From JBMNFI01 sp050949225 (GTDB lineage: Bacteria > Bacillota > Dehalobacteriia > UBA4068), in the NCBI GenBank assembly GCA_050949225.1, contig JBMNFI010000001.1, positions 744,001 through 808,000 on the forward strand: DNA of 64,000 nt. The letters are read 5' to 3'. Positions within the stretch are counted from its first letter, which is position 1; every line of letters begins with the position of its first letter. The notes under the pieces were generated by a model, which had not been told where the DNA came from, searched no databases, and was given only the letters and a program-made list of their open reading frames with translations. This document shows positions 18,723-27,723 of this stretch, piece after piece. The position numbers were made by a program, and so were the translations under genes.

Positions 18723-19597
18723 TCTTTTGCACCTCCTCTAACATGCAAAGCCAAAAGATTAGCCAAATATGCTTGTTGGTTTTTGCGCGGCACAATTTCG
18801 TCAATAAAACCTTTTTCTAAAAGCAATTCCGCCCGCTGAAAATTAGGCGGCAACTTTTGCCGAATTGTCTGTTCAATCACCCGCGGTCCTGCGAACCCAA
18901 CTAAAGCTTTCGGTTCCGATAAAATAATATCCCCCTCCATGGCAAAGCTGGCTGTCACACCGCCTGTAGTGGGATCAGTAAGAAAAGAAATAAATAAATT
19001 ACCGGCATCACTATGACGCTTAACCGCTCCGCTGGTTTTAGCCATCTGCATCAGAGAATACATCCCCTCCTGCATTCTGGCACCACCTGAAACGGCAAAA
19101 CCCAACACCGGTAAGCCCTGACGAGTAGCATATTCAAACAAACGAGTAATTTTTTCACCGACAACCGTCCCCATGCTGCCCATCATAAAGCCTGGCTCCA
19201 TCAAAAAAATAGCTATGGGATAATTGGCGATTTTAGCCTCACCACAAATTACAGCCTCGTTCTCTTTACTGTTGAGATGAGCGTGTTGTAATTTCCTGTC
19301 ATAATCAGGAAAATTAATAAGATTATGTGAAGTCAAATTCTCATCATGCTCCACAAAAGAGTCTTCATCAACCAACATGTGTAGTCTTTGTCGGGTATTT
19401 ATGCGAAAATGATGACCGCAAAGATTGCAAACATAATCATTTTCTTCTAAATCAGAAACAAAAATCATTTTTTTACAAGATGGGCAGGCTCTACACATTT
19501 CATCAGGAATATTTGGTTGTGATTGCTGAGCTTTTAGCACCGGCAAAGAAAATTCCAGCGCATTCTTGGCTCGTTTAAAAAATTTTCTATTATTCAT
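18719..19597 (-). CDS. accD: Acetyl-CoA carboxylase carboxyltransferase subunit beta
   Basis: The N-terminal zinc ribbon has two CxxC pairs (CPSC and CNLC) at about residues 38-60. The crotonase-fold carboxyltransferase core follows, with FAVSGGARMQEGMYSLMQMAKT near 162 and FLTDPTTGGVTASFAM near 205. At 292 residues it is normal for AccD. It pairs with AccA. It sits 19 bp after accC and overlaps accA by 4 bp. Confidence 0.95.
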   Translation of the reverse strand: MNNRKFFKRAKNALEFSLPVLKAQQSQPNIPDEMCRACPSCKKMIFVSDLEENDYVCNLCGHHFRINTRQRLHMLVDEDSFVEHDENLTSHNLINFPDYDRKLQHAHLNSKENEAVICGEAKIANYPIAIFLMEPGFMMGSMGTVVGEKITRLFEYATRQGLPVLGFAVSGGARMQEGMYSLMQMAKTSGAVKRHSDAGNLFISFLTDPTTGGVTASFAMEGDIILSEPKALVGFAGPRVIEQTIRQKLPPNFQRAELLLEKGFIDEIVPRKNQQAYLANLLALHVRGGAKE

Positions 19598-19616
19598 AAG
19601 TTTTGCCTTTCTCTAG

Positions 19617-20960
19617 TTAACCCTTATTGGAAAGTATATCTGTGGTATAAGTACCCTCTAAAAATTCAGGACATTGTAAAATTTCCAATTGGAATTGAAC
19701 ATTGTTTTCCACACCCTCAGTTATTACTTCTTCCATTGCTGCCCCCATTTTAATAATGGCTTCTTGACGAGTGGGCGCATGCACGATCACTTTAGCAATC
19801 ATAGAATCATAAAAAGGTGAGATCTCATAGCCCTGGTAAACTGCCGTATCCAGACGTACTCCGGGACCACCCGGCAGATGCAAAAGAGTAATTTTACCAC
19901 AACTGGGCACAAAGTTTTTGGCGGGATTTTCGGCATTGATGCGACATTCGATAGCATGCCCTGAAAGCTGAACATCCTCTTGTTTAATATTGATCTTTTC
20001 ACCCATGGCAATCTTAAGCTGCCATTTAACTATATCAATGCCGCAGACCTCTTCTGTCACCGGATGCTCTACCTGCAGACGTGTATTCATCTCCATAAAG
20101 TAAAAATTGTCATCTTTATCATACAAAAACTCAATTGTTCCTGCACCTTCATAACCCACTGCCTTGGCGGCCTGTGTCGAAACCTCAATCATCTTTTGCC
20201 TGATGAGAGGAGAAATAGCTGGTGAAGGACTTTCCTCCAGTACCTTTTGATTGCGCCGCTGCATAGAACATTCACGTTCTCCTAAACAAATCACATTGCC
20301 AAAACTATCACCCAAAATTTGCATTTCAATATGCTTTACGGGATAAAGAAATTTTTCCAGATACATTCCACTATCGCCAAAGGCACTTTGTGCTTCACTA
20401 GCTGCCGTCACAAAAGTATTAGCAAAATCCTCACCCCTTTTAACCAAGCGAATGCCGCGTCCACCGCCACCCGAACGTGCTTTTATTAACAGTGGATAAC
20501 CAATCTGATTCGCTTCATGCTGCGCCTCGGCAACATTATCGATCATAAAACATGCTTCACTACCGGGTACCACCGGTACTCCAGCATTTTTCATAGTACG
20601 CTTAGCCTGATCTTTATCTCCCATTTTAGAGATAACCTCTGCCGAAGGACCAATAAATTTTATATTACACTGCTCACATAAATCCGCAAACTTAGCGTTT
20701 TCAGACAATAAGCCATACCCGGGATGGATAGCCTGTGCACCGCTAATGGCAGCCGCAGATAAAATAGATGTCATATTTAAATAACTTTCAGTCACCGCCG
20801 GGGCACCAATGCAATAAGCTTCATCGGCTAAGGAGACATGCAAGGCCTCTCCATCAGCCTCGGAGAAAACGGCCACGGTAGATAAACCCATTTCTTTGCA
20901 TGCACGAATAATCCGTACAGCAATTTCACCACGATTAGCAACCAATACTTTAGAAAACAT
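19617..20960 (-). CDS. accC: Acetyl-CoA carboxylase, biotin carboxylase subunit
   Basis: This subunit carboxylates biotin on AccB using ATP and bicarbonate. The 447-residue protein has KVLVANRGEIAVRI at the N-terminus, the ATP-grasp glycine loop GGGGRGIRLV near 165, and GERECSMQRRNQKVLEE near 235. EMNTRLQVEHPVTE, near 290, carries metal and catalytic residues. It differs from the PycA biotin carboxylase half in this window only in being free-standing. It follows fabZ by 3 bp. Confidence 0.96.
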   Translation of the reverse strand: MFSKVLVANRGEIAVRIIRACKEMGLSTVAVFSEADGEALHVSLADEAYCIGAPAVTESYLNMTSILSAAAISGAQAIHPGYGLLSENAKFADLCEQCNIKFIGPSAEVISKMGDKDQAKRTMKNAGVPVVPGSEACFMIDNVAEAQHEANQIGYPLLIKARSGGGGRGIRLVKRGEDFANTFVTAASEAQSAFGDSGMYLEKFLYPVKHIEMQILGDSFGNVICLGERECSMQRRNQKVLEESPSPAISPLIRQKMIEVSTQAAKAVGYEGAGTIEFLYDKDDNFYFMEMNTRLQVEHPVTEEVCGIDIVKWQLKIAMGEKINIKQEDVQLSGHAIECRINAENPAKNFVPSCGKITLLHLPGGPGVRLDTAVYQGYEISPFYDSMIAKVIVHAPTRQEAIIKMGAAMEEVITEGVENNVQFQLEILQCPEFLEGTYTTDILSNKG

Positions 20961-20963
20961 TGC

Positions 20964-21380
20964 CTACACCTCTTTTATCAGTGCGAAAGAAAACTCTCCC
21001 GACACGCAAAGTTTACCATTGATCAGACCCCTCCCCCGAGCAAAATAGAAAGGTTCTTTAATCCGTACAATCTCACACTCTAGCTCTAAGGTATCGCCCG
21101 GCACTACTTTATTTTTAAATTTAACCTTGTTTAACCCCGTAAAATAGGGTATGGAATTTGATCCCTTATCAGCTAAAAGAACGCTGCAGGCCTGCCCCAT
21201 CATCTCACACAAAATTACTCCCGGCACTACCGGCTCCTGAGGAAAATGTCCCTTTAAAAACCATTCATCACCACTAATATAACTTTTTCCGTAAGCTTTG
21301 CCTTCTTTCACCTCTGCTTCATCAATCAAAAGCATCGGTTCCCTGTGTGGTATAATTTTTTTAATTTCCTCTTTATTCAT
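20964..21380 (-). CDS. fabZ: 3-hydroxyacyl-ACP dehydratase
   Basis: FabZ dehydrates 3-hydroxyacyl-ACP to trans-2-enoyl-ACP. The 138-residue hot-dog protein has the catalytic pair His45 (GHFPQEPVVPGV) and Glu59 (LCEMMGQA). The N-terminal IPHREPMLLIDE is also diagnostic. It lies between accB and accC, as in streptococcal fab clusters. It is the only dehydratase in the cluster. Confidence 0.95.
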   Translation of the reverse strand: MNKEEIKKIIPHREPMLLIDEAEVKEGKAYGKSYISGDEWFLKGHFPQEPVVPGVILCEMMGQACSVLLADKGSNSIPYFTGLNKVKFKNKVVPGDTLELECEIVRIKEPFYFARGRGLINGKLCVSGEFSFALIKEV

Positions 21381-21383
21381 GAT

Positions 21384-21839
21384 CTAATCCTCACTACCCT
21401 TAGATAATTTAAATAGCTCCTGACCAAATTCAACCACTTGCCCATTAGCTACACAAATATCAATAACTTCACCGTCGGCCTCGGCCATAATTTCGTTCAT
21501 CAGTTTCATTGCTTCCACAATACAAAGAACATCACCCTTTTTAACCTTTTTGCCCAAAGAAACAAAAGGCTCGGACTCCGGTGACGGCGCGGCATAAAAA
21601 ACGCCGACCATCGGTGATTTTACTTGCAAAACATCGGCATCAAAAACCTCATTTTTATTCCACTCAGAAGGACCTTTAGCCGCAATATTAATCGGTGCAG
21701 TGACAGCTGCCGGTGCATCAGAAACCGTCTGCACTTGCTTTTCTACTTTGATCTTATATTCACCATCAACCGCCTCGATGGCGGATAAGTTATATTTTTG
21801 TAAAATTTCAGCCAAAGCTTTTATATCATCAATTCTCAT
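21384..21839 (-). CDS. accB: Biotin carboxyl carrier protein of acetyl-CoA carboxylase
   Basis: The start at 21839 (MRIDDIKAL) is behind GAGAGGGTG; the frame extends 9 bp further without a ribosome site. The 151-residue protein has an N-terminal helical region, a Pro/Ala-rich linker at about 40-60, and a biotinyl domain with VEAMKLMNEI, biotin lysine at residue 112. It carries CO2 between AccC and AccAD. Confidence 0.95.
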   Translation of the reverse strand: MRIDDIKALAEILQKYNLSAIEAVDGEYKIKVEKQVQTVSDAPAAVTAPINIAAKGPSEWNKNEVFDADVLQVKSPMVGVFYAAPSPESEPFVSLGKKVKKGDVLCIVEAMKLMNEIMAEADGEVIDICVANGQVVEFGQELFKLSKGSED

Positions 21840-21868
21840 TAATAACACCCTCTCGTCTAATTACATCC

Positions 21869-23101
21869 TTAATCTGTCTTGGAAAAAGCCAGACAAGCAT
21901 TATGTCCGCCAAAACCCAAAAGCGTACATAAGGCAGCATCCGCCTGCCACTTACGTGCCTCATTAGGACAGTAATCCAAATCACATTCCGGATCAGGCTC
22001 TTTATAGCCAATAGTAGGTGGAATTATTCCTTCACTCAAGGCTAAAACCGCCACAATCGATTCTACCACACCAGCAGCACCCAGCATATGCCCGGTCATC
22101 GATTTAGTAGAACTAATCACCGCCTGATAAGCTTCTTTTTCACCCAAAGCCTGTTTAAAGGCCAGCGTTTCTGTTTTATCATTAAGCGGGGTGCTGGTAC
22201 CATGAGCATTAATATAAATCTGCTCCTTCCCTGTTAAACCGGCCTCATCCATCGCCCGTTTAATAGCATTAGCAGCACCAACGGCCTCCGGATGAGGAGC
22301 CGTTATATGATGAGCATCACAAGTATTTCCGTAGCCGGTAATCTCTGCATAGATATCGGCACCGCGTGCTTTGGCATGTTCATATTCTTCCAAAACCATC
22401 GCCCCGGCACCTTCTCCCATCACAAAACCACTGCGCCTCTTATCAAAAGGGATAGAGCTGTTTTGGGGATCATTATTGGTACATAAGGCCATGCAATTAG
22501 TAAACCCGGCAATTGCCAAAGGAGTAACGGTAGCTTCTGCACCACCGGCAATAATAGCATCAGCATAACCATGCTTAATGGCCCTCACCGCCTCACCAAT
22601 AGAATGAGCCCCGGTGGAACAGGCCGTAACAATCGGCAGGCAAGGTCCCTGTGCCTGATATTTCATGGCAACCAAGCCGGCAGCCATATTGCCAATCATC
22701 ATGGTAATAAAAAAAGGAGAGACTCGTGAGGGACCCCTTTCCAGCAATTTGGTTTGATTATCAATAAAAGCATTCATGCCCCCCACACCGGAACCAATAT
22801 AAACACCCAAACGCAGAGGATCTATATTTCCCTCAAGATTACTGTCTGTCATGGCTTGCGCGGCGGCGGCAATAGCATATTGAGCATAAAGATCAGTCCT
22901 TTTTACATCAGACTTTTCCATATATAGCGTAGGATCAAACCCTTTAACCTCTGCCGCAATTTTTACTTTATAGTCCGAGGTGTCAAACCTGGTGATATAA
23001 TCAATTCCGCAAGTACCGGCAAGCAGGTTTTTCCACATCGTTTGAACATCATTACCGATGGGACAAATACTGCCTAAGCCGCTAATTACAACTCTTCGCA
23101 T
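21869..23101 (-). CDS. fabF: 3-oxoacyl-ACP synthase II
   Basis: FabF elongates acyl-ACP by condensation with malonyl-ACP. The active-site cysteine is Cys161 in VTACSTGAHS. Catalytic histidines lie in NAHGTSTPLND and KSMTGHMLGAAG. Length is 410 residues from the ATG at 23101, which has AGGAGGAGTG just upstream; a GTG six bases earlier is less likely. It is 28 bp after fabG. Confidence 0.95.
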   Translation of the reverse strand: MRRVVISGLGSICPIGNDVQTMWKNLLAGTCGIDYITRFDTSDYKVKIAAEVKGFDPTLYMEKSDVKRTDLYAQYAIAAAAQAMTDSNLEGNIDPLRLGVYIGSGVGGMNAFIDNQTKLLERGPSRVSPFFITMMIGNMAAGLVAMKYQAQGPCLPIVTACSTGAHSIGEAVRAIKHGYADAIIAGGAEATVTPLAIAGFTNCMALCTNNDPQNSSIPFDKRRSGFVMGEGAGAMVLEEYEHAKARGADIYAEITGYGNTCDAHHITAPHPEAVGAANAIKRAMDEAGLTGKEQIYINAHGTSTPLNDKTETLAFKQALGEKEAYQAVISSTKSMTGHMLGAAGVVESIVAVLALSEGIIPPTIGYKEPDPECDLDYCPNEARKWQADAALCTLLGFGGHNACLAFSKTD

Positions 23102-23129
23102 CTTCACTCCTCCTAACGCTGCATTTTAT

Positions 23130-23876
23130 TTACATCGTCATTCCGCCATCAACTTTAATTACTTCACCTGTGATATAACGAGAGCAATCAGCCGCCAAAA
23201 ACAATGCCAATTCGGCAACATCTTCCGGTTTCCCCCATTTTTTGAGCGGAATTTGCGAAAGATAAGCCTCTTTTTGTTTTTCGTTCAGCAGAGCCGTCAT
23301 ATCCGTTTGAATAAAACCGGGCGCAACCGCATTACAAGTAATTCCCCGCCCGGCCAATTCTTTAGCTACTGATTTTGTCAAGCCAACCAAACCGGCTTTT
23401 GCGGCGGCATAATTGGCCTGCCCGGCATTACCTATTAAACCGACAACAGAAGTAATGTTGATAATACTGCCGGCACGCCGCCTGATGAACAACGGATATG
23501 TATGCTTGATCAAATTAAAAGCACCCTTAAGATTCACATCCAAAACTCTGTCATAATCCTCTTCTGTCATCTGAAAAATCAATTTATCAGCTGTCACCCC
23601 GGCATTATTGACCAAAATATCCGGCCCTCCCAGATCAGATATGATGGCCGCCACAGTCTCCTTACTCTGTTTAAAATCAGCAATATCACATTGATATTTT
23701 TTCACCTTGCCGCCTAAAGTGGCGATTTTTTCCGTTGCCAAAGCCGCAGCTTGGTGATTGCCGGCATAAATGATAGCTAAATCAGCCCCAGCCTCTGCCA
23801 TTTTAAGAGCAATGGATAAACCAATACCACGTGTTCCACCACTGATTATCGCTACTTTATCCGCTAATATTTTCAT
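23130..23876 (-). CDS. fabG: 3-oxoacyl-ACP reductase
   Basis: FabG is a short-chain dehydrogenase that reduces 3-oxoacyl-ACP with NADPH. The cofactor loop SGGTRGIG is at residues 12-19. NNAG is near 90, the catalytic Ser in INITSVVG near 140, and the catalytic Tyr and Lys in YAAAKAG near 153. Length 248 is standard, ending GEVIKVDGGMTM. It follows fabD by 14 bp. Confidence 0.95.
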   Translation of the reverse strand: MKILADKVAIISGGTRGIGLSIALKMAEAGADLAIIYAGNHQAAALATEKIATLGGKVKKYQCDIADFKQSKETVAAIISDLGGPDILVNNAGVTADKLIFQMTEEDYDRVLDVNLKGAFNLIKHTYPLFIRRRAGSIINITSVVGLIGNAGQANYAAAKAGLVGLTKSVAKELAGRGITCNAVAPGFIQTDMTALLNEKQKEAYLSQIPLKKWGKPEDVAELALFLAADCSRYITGEVIKVDGGMTM

Positions 23877-23890
23877 TTATTCAACCTCCA

Positions 23891-24802
23891 CTATGACTGC
23901 AATGCCGAAACCGTAGCCTGCAAAGTTTCCATATCCTCTACATTATAAACATTTACATCTTTTGAAATCTTTTTGATCAAACCGGATAAGGTTTTGCCGG
24001 CACCTACTTCAATAAAAGTATCAAAGCCGTCTTCAATCATGTTTTCTATTGTCTGCTGCCATTTGACAGGGCTGATAATTTGCTTGGTCAGCAGCTTACG
24101 ACAGTCACCATAGGCTTGCGCTGTCACATTGCTGTAAATGCTCATCTTCGGACTGTTAAAATCAACATGCTCCAAAATTTGCGCCATTTTATCAGCTGCC
24201 TCACCCATTAAGGGGGAATGAAAAGCCCCCGAAACAGCTAATTTCAAGGCTCTGCCGCCGGCATCTTTAACAGCCAGAGCAAATTGCTCCATCTGCTCTG
24301 CAATCCCTGCCACTACCAGCTGTCCCGGGCAATTATAGTTGACCGCATAAACATCTGTAAACTGCTCACACAGCTTTTCTACTTGTTCACTGGTCAAACG
24401 CAACACAGCCATCATAACCCCGGGATGATGTTCGGCACATTCCTGCATAAATTGCGCTCTTTGACAAGTTAAAGAAAAAGCCTCATCATAAGAAAGCATT
24501 CCGCAAAAAGCCACCGCCGGCCACTCCCCTAAAGAAAAACCGGCTACAGCTTGCGGTTTTATGCCCTGATCTGCCAGAGCTACCGCACAAGCTAAATCAA
24601 CGGCAAACAAGGCCGGTTGAGTATTTACAGTCTGGGTAAGCTCTTTTTTGCTGCCAAAAAAACACAGTCGGGAAGTTTCATCATGCACTTTATCCAAAGC
24701 AACAAACACTTCTCTGGCTGCCAAATTCGAGTCGTATAAGTCCTTTCCCATACCACTGTATTGGCCTCCCTGACCGGCAAACACAAAAGCTACTTTAGCC
24801 AT
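23891..24802 (-). CDS. fabD: Malonyl-CoA:ACP transacylase
   Basis: FabD moves malonate from CoA to ACP. The nucleophile is Ser90 in GFSLGEW, and the catalytic His lies in GAFHSPLM near 195. The N-terminal FVFAGQGGQYSGMG supplies the oxyanion-side Gln. Length is 303. It overlaps the fabK end by 13 bp, indicating coupling. Confidence 0.95.
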   Translation of the reverse strand: MAKVAFVFAGQGGQYSGMGKDLYDSNLAAREVFVALDKVHDETSRLCFFGSKKELTQTVNTQPALFAVDLACAVALADQGIKPQAVAGFSLGEWPAVAFCGMLSYDEAFSLTCQRAQFMQECAEHHPGVMMAVLRLTSEQVEKLCEQFTDVYAVNYNCPGQLVVAGIAEQMEQFALAVKDAGGRALKLAVSGAFHSPLMGEAADKMAQILEHVDFNSPKMSIYSNVTAQAYGDCRKLLTKQIISPVKWQQTIENMIEDGFDTFIEVGAGKTLSGLIKKISKDVNVYNVEDMETLQATVSALQS

Positions 24803-25740
24803 TTATCAGCACCACCCAAGATTTGTTCAGCCTCGCCAAAAATTTCGTCAATAATTTCTTGGCAGCTTTGTTCTTGTCGGCACATTCCAACCACCTGTCC
24901 GGCCATAAAGCTACCCTTTTTTTCATCGCCTTCTTGAACCGCCAAACGCAGTGATCCGGCAGCAAACTCCTCTAGATGTTCATTTGTTATCGTTTGATCT
25001 TGTTCTTTGGCTGCTAAGTCACGCGCAAAAATACTTTTCAAAGAGCGCACCGGATGCCCCAAACGACGACCGGTAACTACGGTATCAATATCCTTAGCTT
25101 TTAAAACCCTTTTTTTGTAATTTACATGAATATTACATTCATAAGCTGTCAAAAAACGTGTCCCCATCTGCACACCACCGGCACCCAAAATTAAAGCAGC
25201 GGCAATCCCGCGGCCATCAAAAATACCGCCGGCGGCGATTACCGGAATTTGTACAGCATCAACCACCTGAGGAATTAAAGCCATCGTGCTTATTTCCCCA
25301 ATATGCCCCCCGGCCTCACCGCCTTCGGCCACAACAGCGTCAGCACCGGAGCGCTCCACCATTTTTGCCAAGCCGCAAGAAGGCACCACGGGAATAACCT
25401 TGATCCCGGCTTCTTTCCATGCCGGAATAAAACGGGTGGGATTACCCGCTCCTGTAGTAACCACCTGAACCTTCTCTTCAATTACCAGCTGTGCCACCTC
25501 TTCAGCGCTGGGACTCATCAACATAATGTTGACACCGAAAGGCCGATCCGTCGCTTCTTTAACCAGACGAATCTGTTTTTTAACATAATCCACCGGCGCA
25601 TTTCCGGCGGCTATTAAACCCAAAGCACCCGCTTTTGAAACCGCAGCCGCTAAAGAAGCATCAGCGACCCAGGCCATACCCCCTTGAATCAGAGGATATT
25701 TAATATTTAATAATTCACAAATTTTAGTATTGATCATCAT
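24790..25740 (-). CDS. fabK: Enoyl-ACP reductase II (FMN-dependent, FabK)
   Basis: FabK is the flavoprotein enoyl-ACP reductase that replaces FabI in many streptococci and clostridia; it completes the elongation cycle. The 316-residue nitronate-monooxygenase-like TIM barrel starts with YPLIQGGMAWVAD. It has GGEAGGHIG near 140 and a phosphate-binding stretch, IAAGGIFDGRGIAAALILGA, near 165-185. No FabI is in the window. FabK enzymes are naturally insensitive to triclosan. The ribosome site is weak (AAAGAAA), so translation may depend on the upstream acpP. Confidence 0.93.
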   Translation of the reverse strand: MMINTKICELLNIKYPLIQGGMAWVADASLAAAVSKAGALGLIAAGNAPVDYVKKQIRLVKEATDRPFGVNIMLMSPSAEEVAQLVIEEKVQVVTTGAGNPTRFIPAWKEAGIKVIPVVPSCGLAKMVERSGADAVVAEGGEAGGHIGEISTMALIPQVVDAVQIPVIAAGGIFDGRGIAAALILGAGGVQMGTRFLTAYECNIHVNYKKRVLKAKDIDTVVTGRRLGHPVRSLKSIFARDLAAKEQDQTITNEHLEEFAAGSLRLAVQEGDEKKGSFMAGQVVGMCRQEQSCQEIIDEIFGEAEQILGGADKWLK

Positions 25741-25752
25741 TTTTTCTTTCTT

Positions 25753-25968
25753 TTACTTAGATTTTTCAATAAGCTCTACAATATCGGCAACAGTTTTTAA
25801 TTCTTCATTTAATTCAATAGTAACATTGAATTCGTCCTCAAACTGCATAATTAGTTCTACTGTGTCCAGAGAATCTAAACCCAAATCCTCCAAAGTTGTC
25901 TCCGCTTTAATGTCTGATGCCTCAAGCTCCTTGTAATCTGCCAAAATTTCCGTAATTTTTTCTAACAT
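25753..25968 (-). CDS. acpP: Acyl carrier protein
   Basis: The 71-residue acidic protein carries growing acyl chains on phosphopantetheine at Ser33 in the DSLD motif. It is rich in Asp/Glu, as usual. I start it at 25968 (MLEKITEIL) because GGAGGA lies 7 bp before; an ATG six bases upstream is too close to that site. It sits between fabH and fabK. Confidence 0.95.
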   Translation of the reverse strand: MLEKITEILADYKELEASDIKAETTLEDLGLDSLDTVELIMQFEDEFNVTIELNEELKTVADIVELIEKSK

Positions 25969-25987
25969 AGTCATTTCCTCCAGTTTT

Positions 25988-26944
25988 TTATTTATTCCAT
26001 TTAATTATATAACTGCCGGTCGAAAGTCCCGAACCGAAAGCACTAATAAATAAAGTATGCCCATTTTCTAAAACACCTTTTTTATCTAATTCATCCAATA
26101 ACACCGGAATGCTGGCCGAAGAAGAATTACCATAGCGTTCGACATTAGTGGGAAATTTCTCCCTGGGTTGCTTTAAACGCTGCCTTACCGCATCGATAAT
26201 ACGTTTATTGGCTTGATGTAAAATAAAATAATCAATATCATCAACCGTCAAACCGGCCTCTTCACTCAAATATTTAAAATCACGGCTTACAGCCGAAACC
26301 GCAAACTTATAAACATCCTGCCCCATCATTTTAACATAAGTTCCTGTTTCCTGATGGCTGAAAGGACAATTGCCCTGCGGGGCTCTGGAATAAAGGGCCT
26401 CCTGATCAGTCGTACAAGTTAAGCGACTGGCCACAACAGTTTTTCCGGCAGTAACCACAGCAGCCCCCGCAGCATCACCAAAAAGCACACAAGTAGCTCG
26501 ATCTTGCCAATCAACATGACGTGATAAAGTTTCTGCGCAAACCACCAAAATATGCTGCGCCTTACCGGAAGCTACATAGGCATTGGCAACATCTAAGGCA
26601 TAGACAAAACCGGGGCAAGCAGCATTAATATCAAAGGCGGCACAGTTTGCTCCGATTTCCCCTTGAATCAAGCAAGCCAAAGCTGGTGTTACATAATCCC
26701 CCTGTAGAGTTGAACAAAGAATCAAGTCCAGCTCATCGCTGTTAATTCCCGCATCATCCAAGGCTGATAAAGATGCCTTAACCCCTAAATCCAATACCGA
26801 TTCTCGATCAATTATACGGCGGCTTTGGATTCCCGTACGCTGCACTATCCACTCATCACTGGTATCCACAATTTCTGAGATCATTTGGTTATCAACTACT
26901 TGCTCCGGCACATAGCTGCCAATTCCTATAATTCTGCAATTCAT
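25988..26944 (-). CDS. fabH: 3-oxoacyl-ACP synthase III
   Basis: FabH starts fatty-acid synthesis by joining acetyl- or branched acyl-CoA to malonyl-ACP. The catalytic triad is Cys110 (NAACPGF), His in LHQANKRII near 240 and Asn in GNSSSAS near 270. Length is 318. It directly follows fabT with no gap. Substrate choice (straight or branched primers) cannot be read by eye. Confidence 0.95.
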   Translation of the reverse strand: MNCRIIGIGSYVPEQVVDNQMISEIVDTSDEWIVQRTGIQSRRIIDRESVLDLGVKASLSALDDAGINSDELDLILCSTLQGDYVTPALACLIQGEIGANCAAFDINAACPGFVYALDVANAYVASGKAQHILVVCAETLSRHVDWQDRATCVLFGDAAGAAVVTAGKTVVASRLTCTTDQEALYSRAPQGNCPFSHQETGTYVKMMGQDVYKFAVSAVSRDFKYLSEEAGLTVDDIDYFILHQANKRIIDAVRQRLKQPREKFPTNVERYGNSSSASIPVLLDELDKKGVLENGHTLFISAFGSGLSTGSYIIKWNK

Positions 26945-27409
26945 CTAACTTGTCATCTCCTCCAGCTTTTGTTTGAGAAAGCGATTTAATTTACTCATCG
27001 CTGAAATCATCACTTCTTTTTCCGTTTCAGTAAAACCACAGGCAATATCTCTGTTCATTTGAGCATGAAAATAACTATGCGCTAAATCAACCTTATGTCC
27101 TAAACGGGTAAGAGACACAAAAACTGTTCGCCCGTCTTCTGCACCACGCTTTTTCTCTACATAACCTTTCTTGACCAGCTTATTAATAGCTACTGTCACA
27201 GATGGCAAGGTCACGTCCAAGGCGGCCGCAATCTCACTGATAGTTTTTTGTTGTCTTTTATTACGCCCAATAGCCTCTACAAGATGTATCTCACTGATAG
27301 AAAGATCCAAATCTTCTATAGTTTCGATAGTCGTTTCCTCTACCTTCATCACTAAAGTGAAGGTTTCGGAAAGAAGATCATCTAAATGCCTGGCAAATTG
27401 TCCGGACAT
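26945..27409 (-). CDS. fabT: MarR-family fatty-acid repressor, FabT-like
   Basis: This 154-residue winged-helix regulator has the MarR-type recognition segment LDVTLPSVTVAINKLVKKGYVEKKR near 60-85 and the wing GAEDGRTVFVSLT. As first gene of the fab operon it matches FabT of streptococci, which represses the operon when bound to long-chain acyl-ACP. A palindrome overlapping its own -10 box (27430-27450) is the likely operator, so it is probably autoregulated. Effector use here is inferred from the family. Confidence 0.88.
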   Translation of the reverse strand: MSGQFARHLDDLLSETFTLVMKVEETTIETIEDLDLSISEIHLVEAIGRNKRQQKTISEIAAALDVTLPSVTVAINKLVKKGYVEKKRGAEDGRTVFVSLTRLGHKVDLAHSYFHAQMNRDIACGFTETEKEVMISAMSKLNRFLKQKLEEMTS

Positions 27410-27429
27410 CTTATTCTCACCCCAAAACT

Positions 27430-27450
27430 AATTAGTTAGTAAAACTAATT
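27430..27450. promoter_or_regulatory. Candidate FabT operator
   Basis: AATTAGT (27430-27436), 7-bp spacer, ACTAATT (27444-27450) form an inverted repeat overlapping the downstream edge of the -10 box of the fab promoter. Position and symmetry fit a MarR dimer site that blocks polymerase. Confidence 0.65.
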
Positions 27451-27476
27451 ATATATTCCCTGCTTATCCCTGTCAA
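27448..27476 (-). promoter_or_regulatory. Consensus sigma-A promoter of the fab operon
   Basis: On the minus strand a perfect TTGACA (27471-27476), 17-bp spacer and perfect TATAAT (27448-27453) lie 39 bp before the fabT start. It should drive all 12 genes to accA, with repression needed to keep it in check. Confidence 0.85.
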
Positions 27477-27527
27477 GATTTTTATTTGTCGATTTGCCAT
27501 ATCTAGTGTATAAGATTGTCTTAATAA

Positions 27528-27556
27528 CAAAGCACCTACTAGAAGCAGGTGCTAAA
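27528..27556 (-). terminator. Terminator of macrodomain gene
   Basis: AGCACCT (27531-27537) and AGGTGCT (27547-27553) pair; on the minus strand the stem is followed by TTGTTATT. It lies about 170 bp past the macrodomain gene. Confidence 0.5.
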
Positions 27557-27723
27557 AGCATTAAAATACTTTAATGAACATGTCAGTATAGTCTGAATTT
27601 TCCCCCAAGCTAAAGAGCGACGCAGAAATAATTAGAAAATCTTTGTCGGTTTTTAATAATCGATCAAATAGCCCCTTGCCTTATTTTTAAATAAATACGG
27701 TTATCTTCGAAAGACAAAACCCG

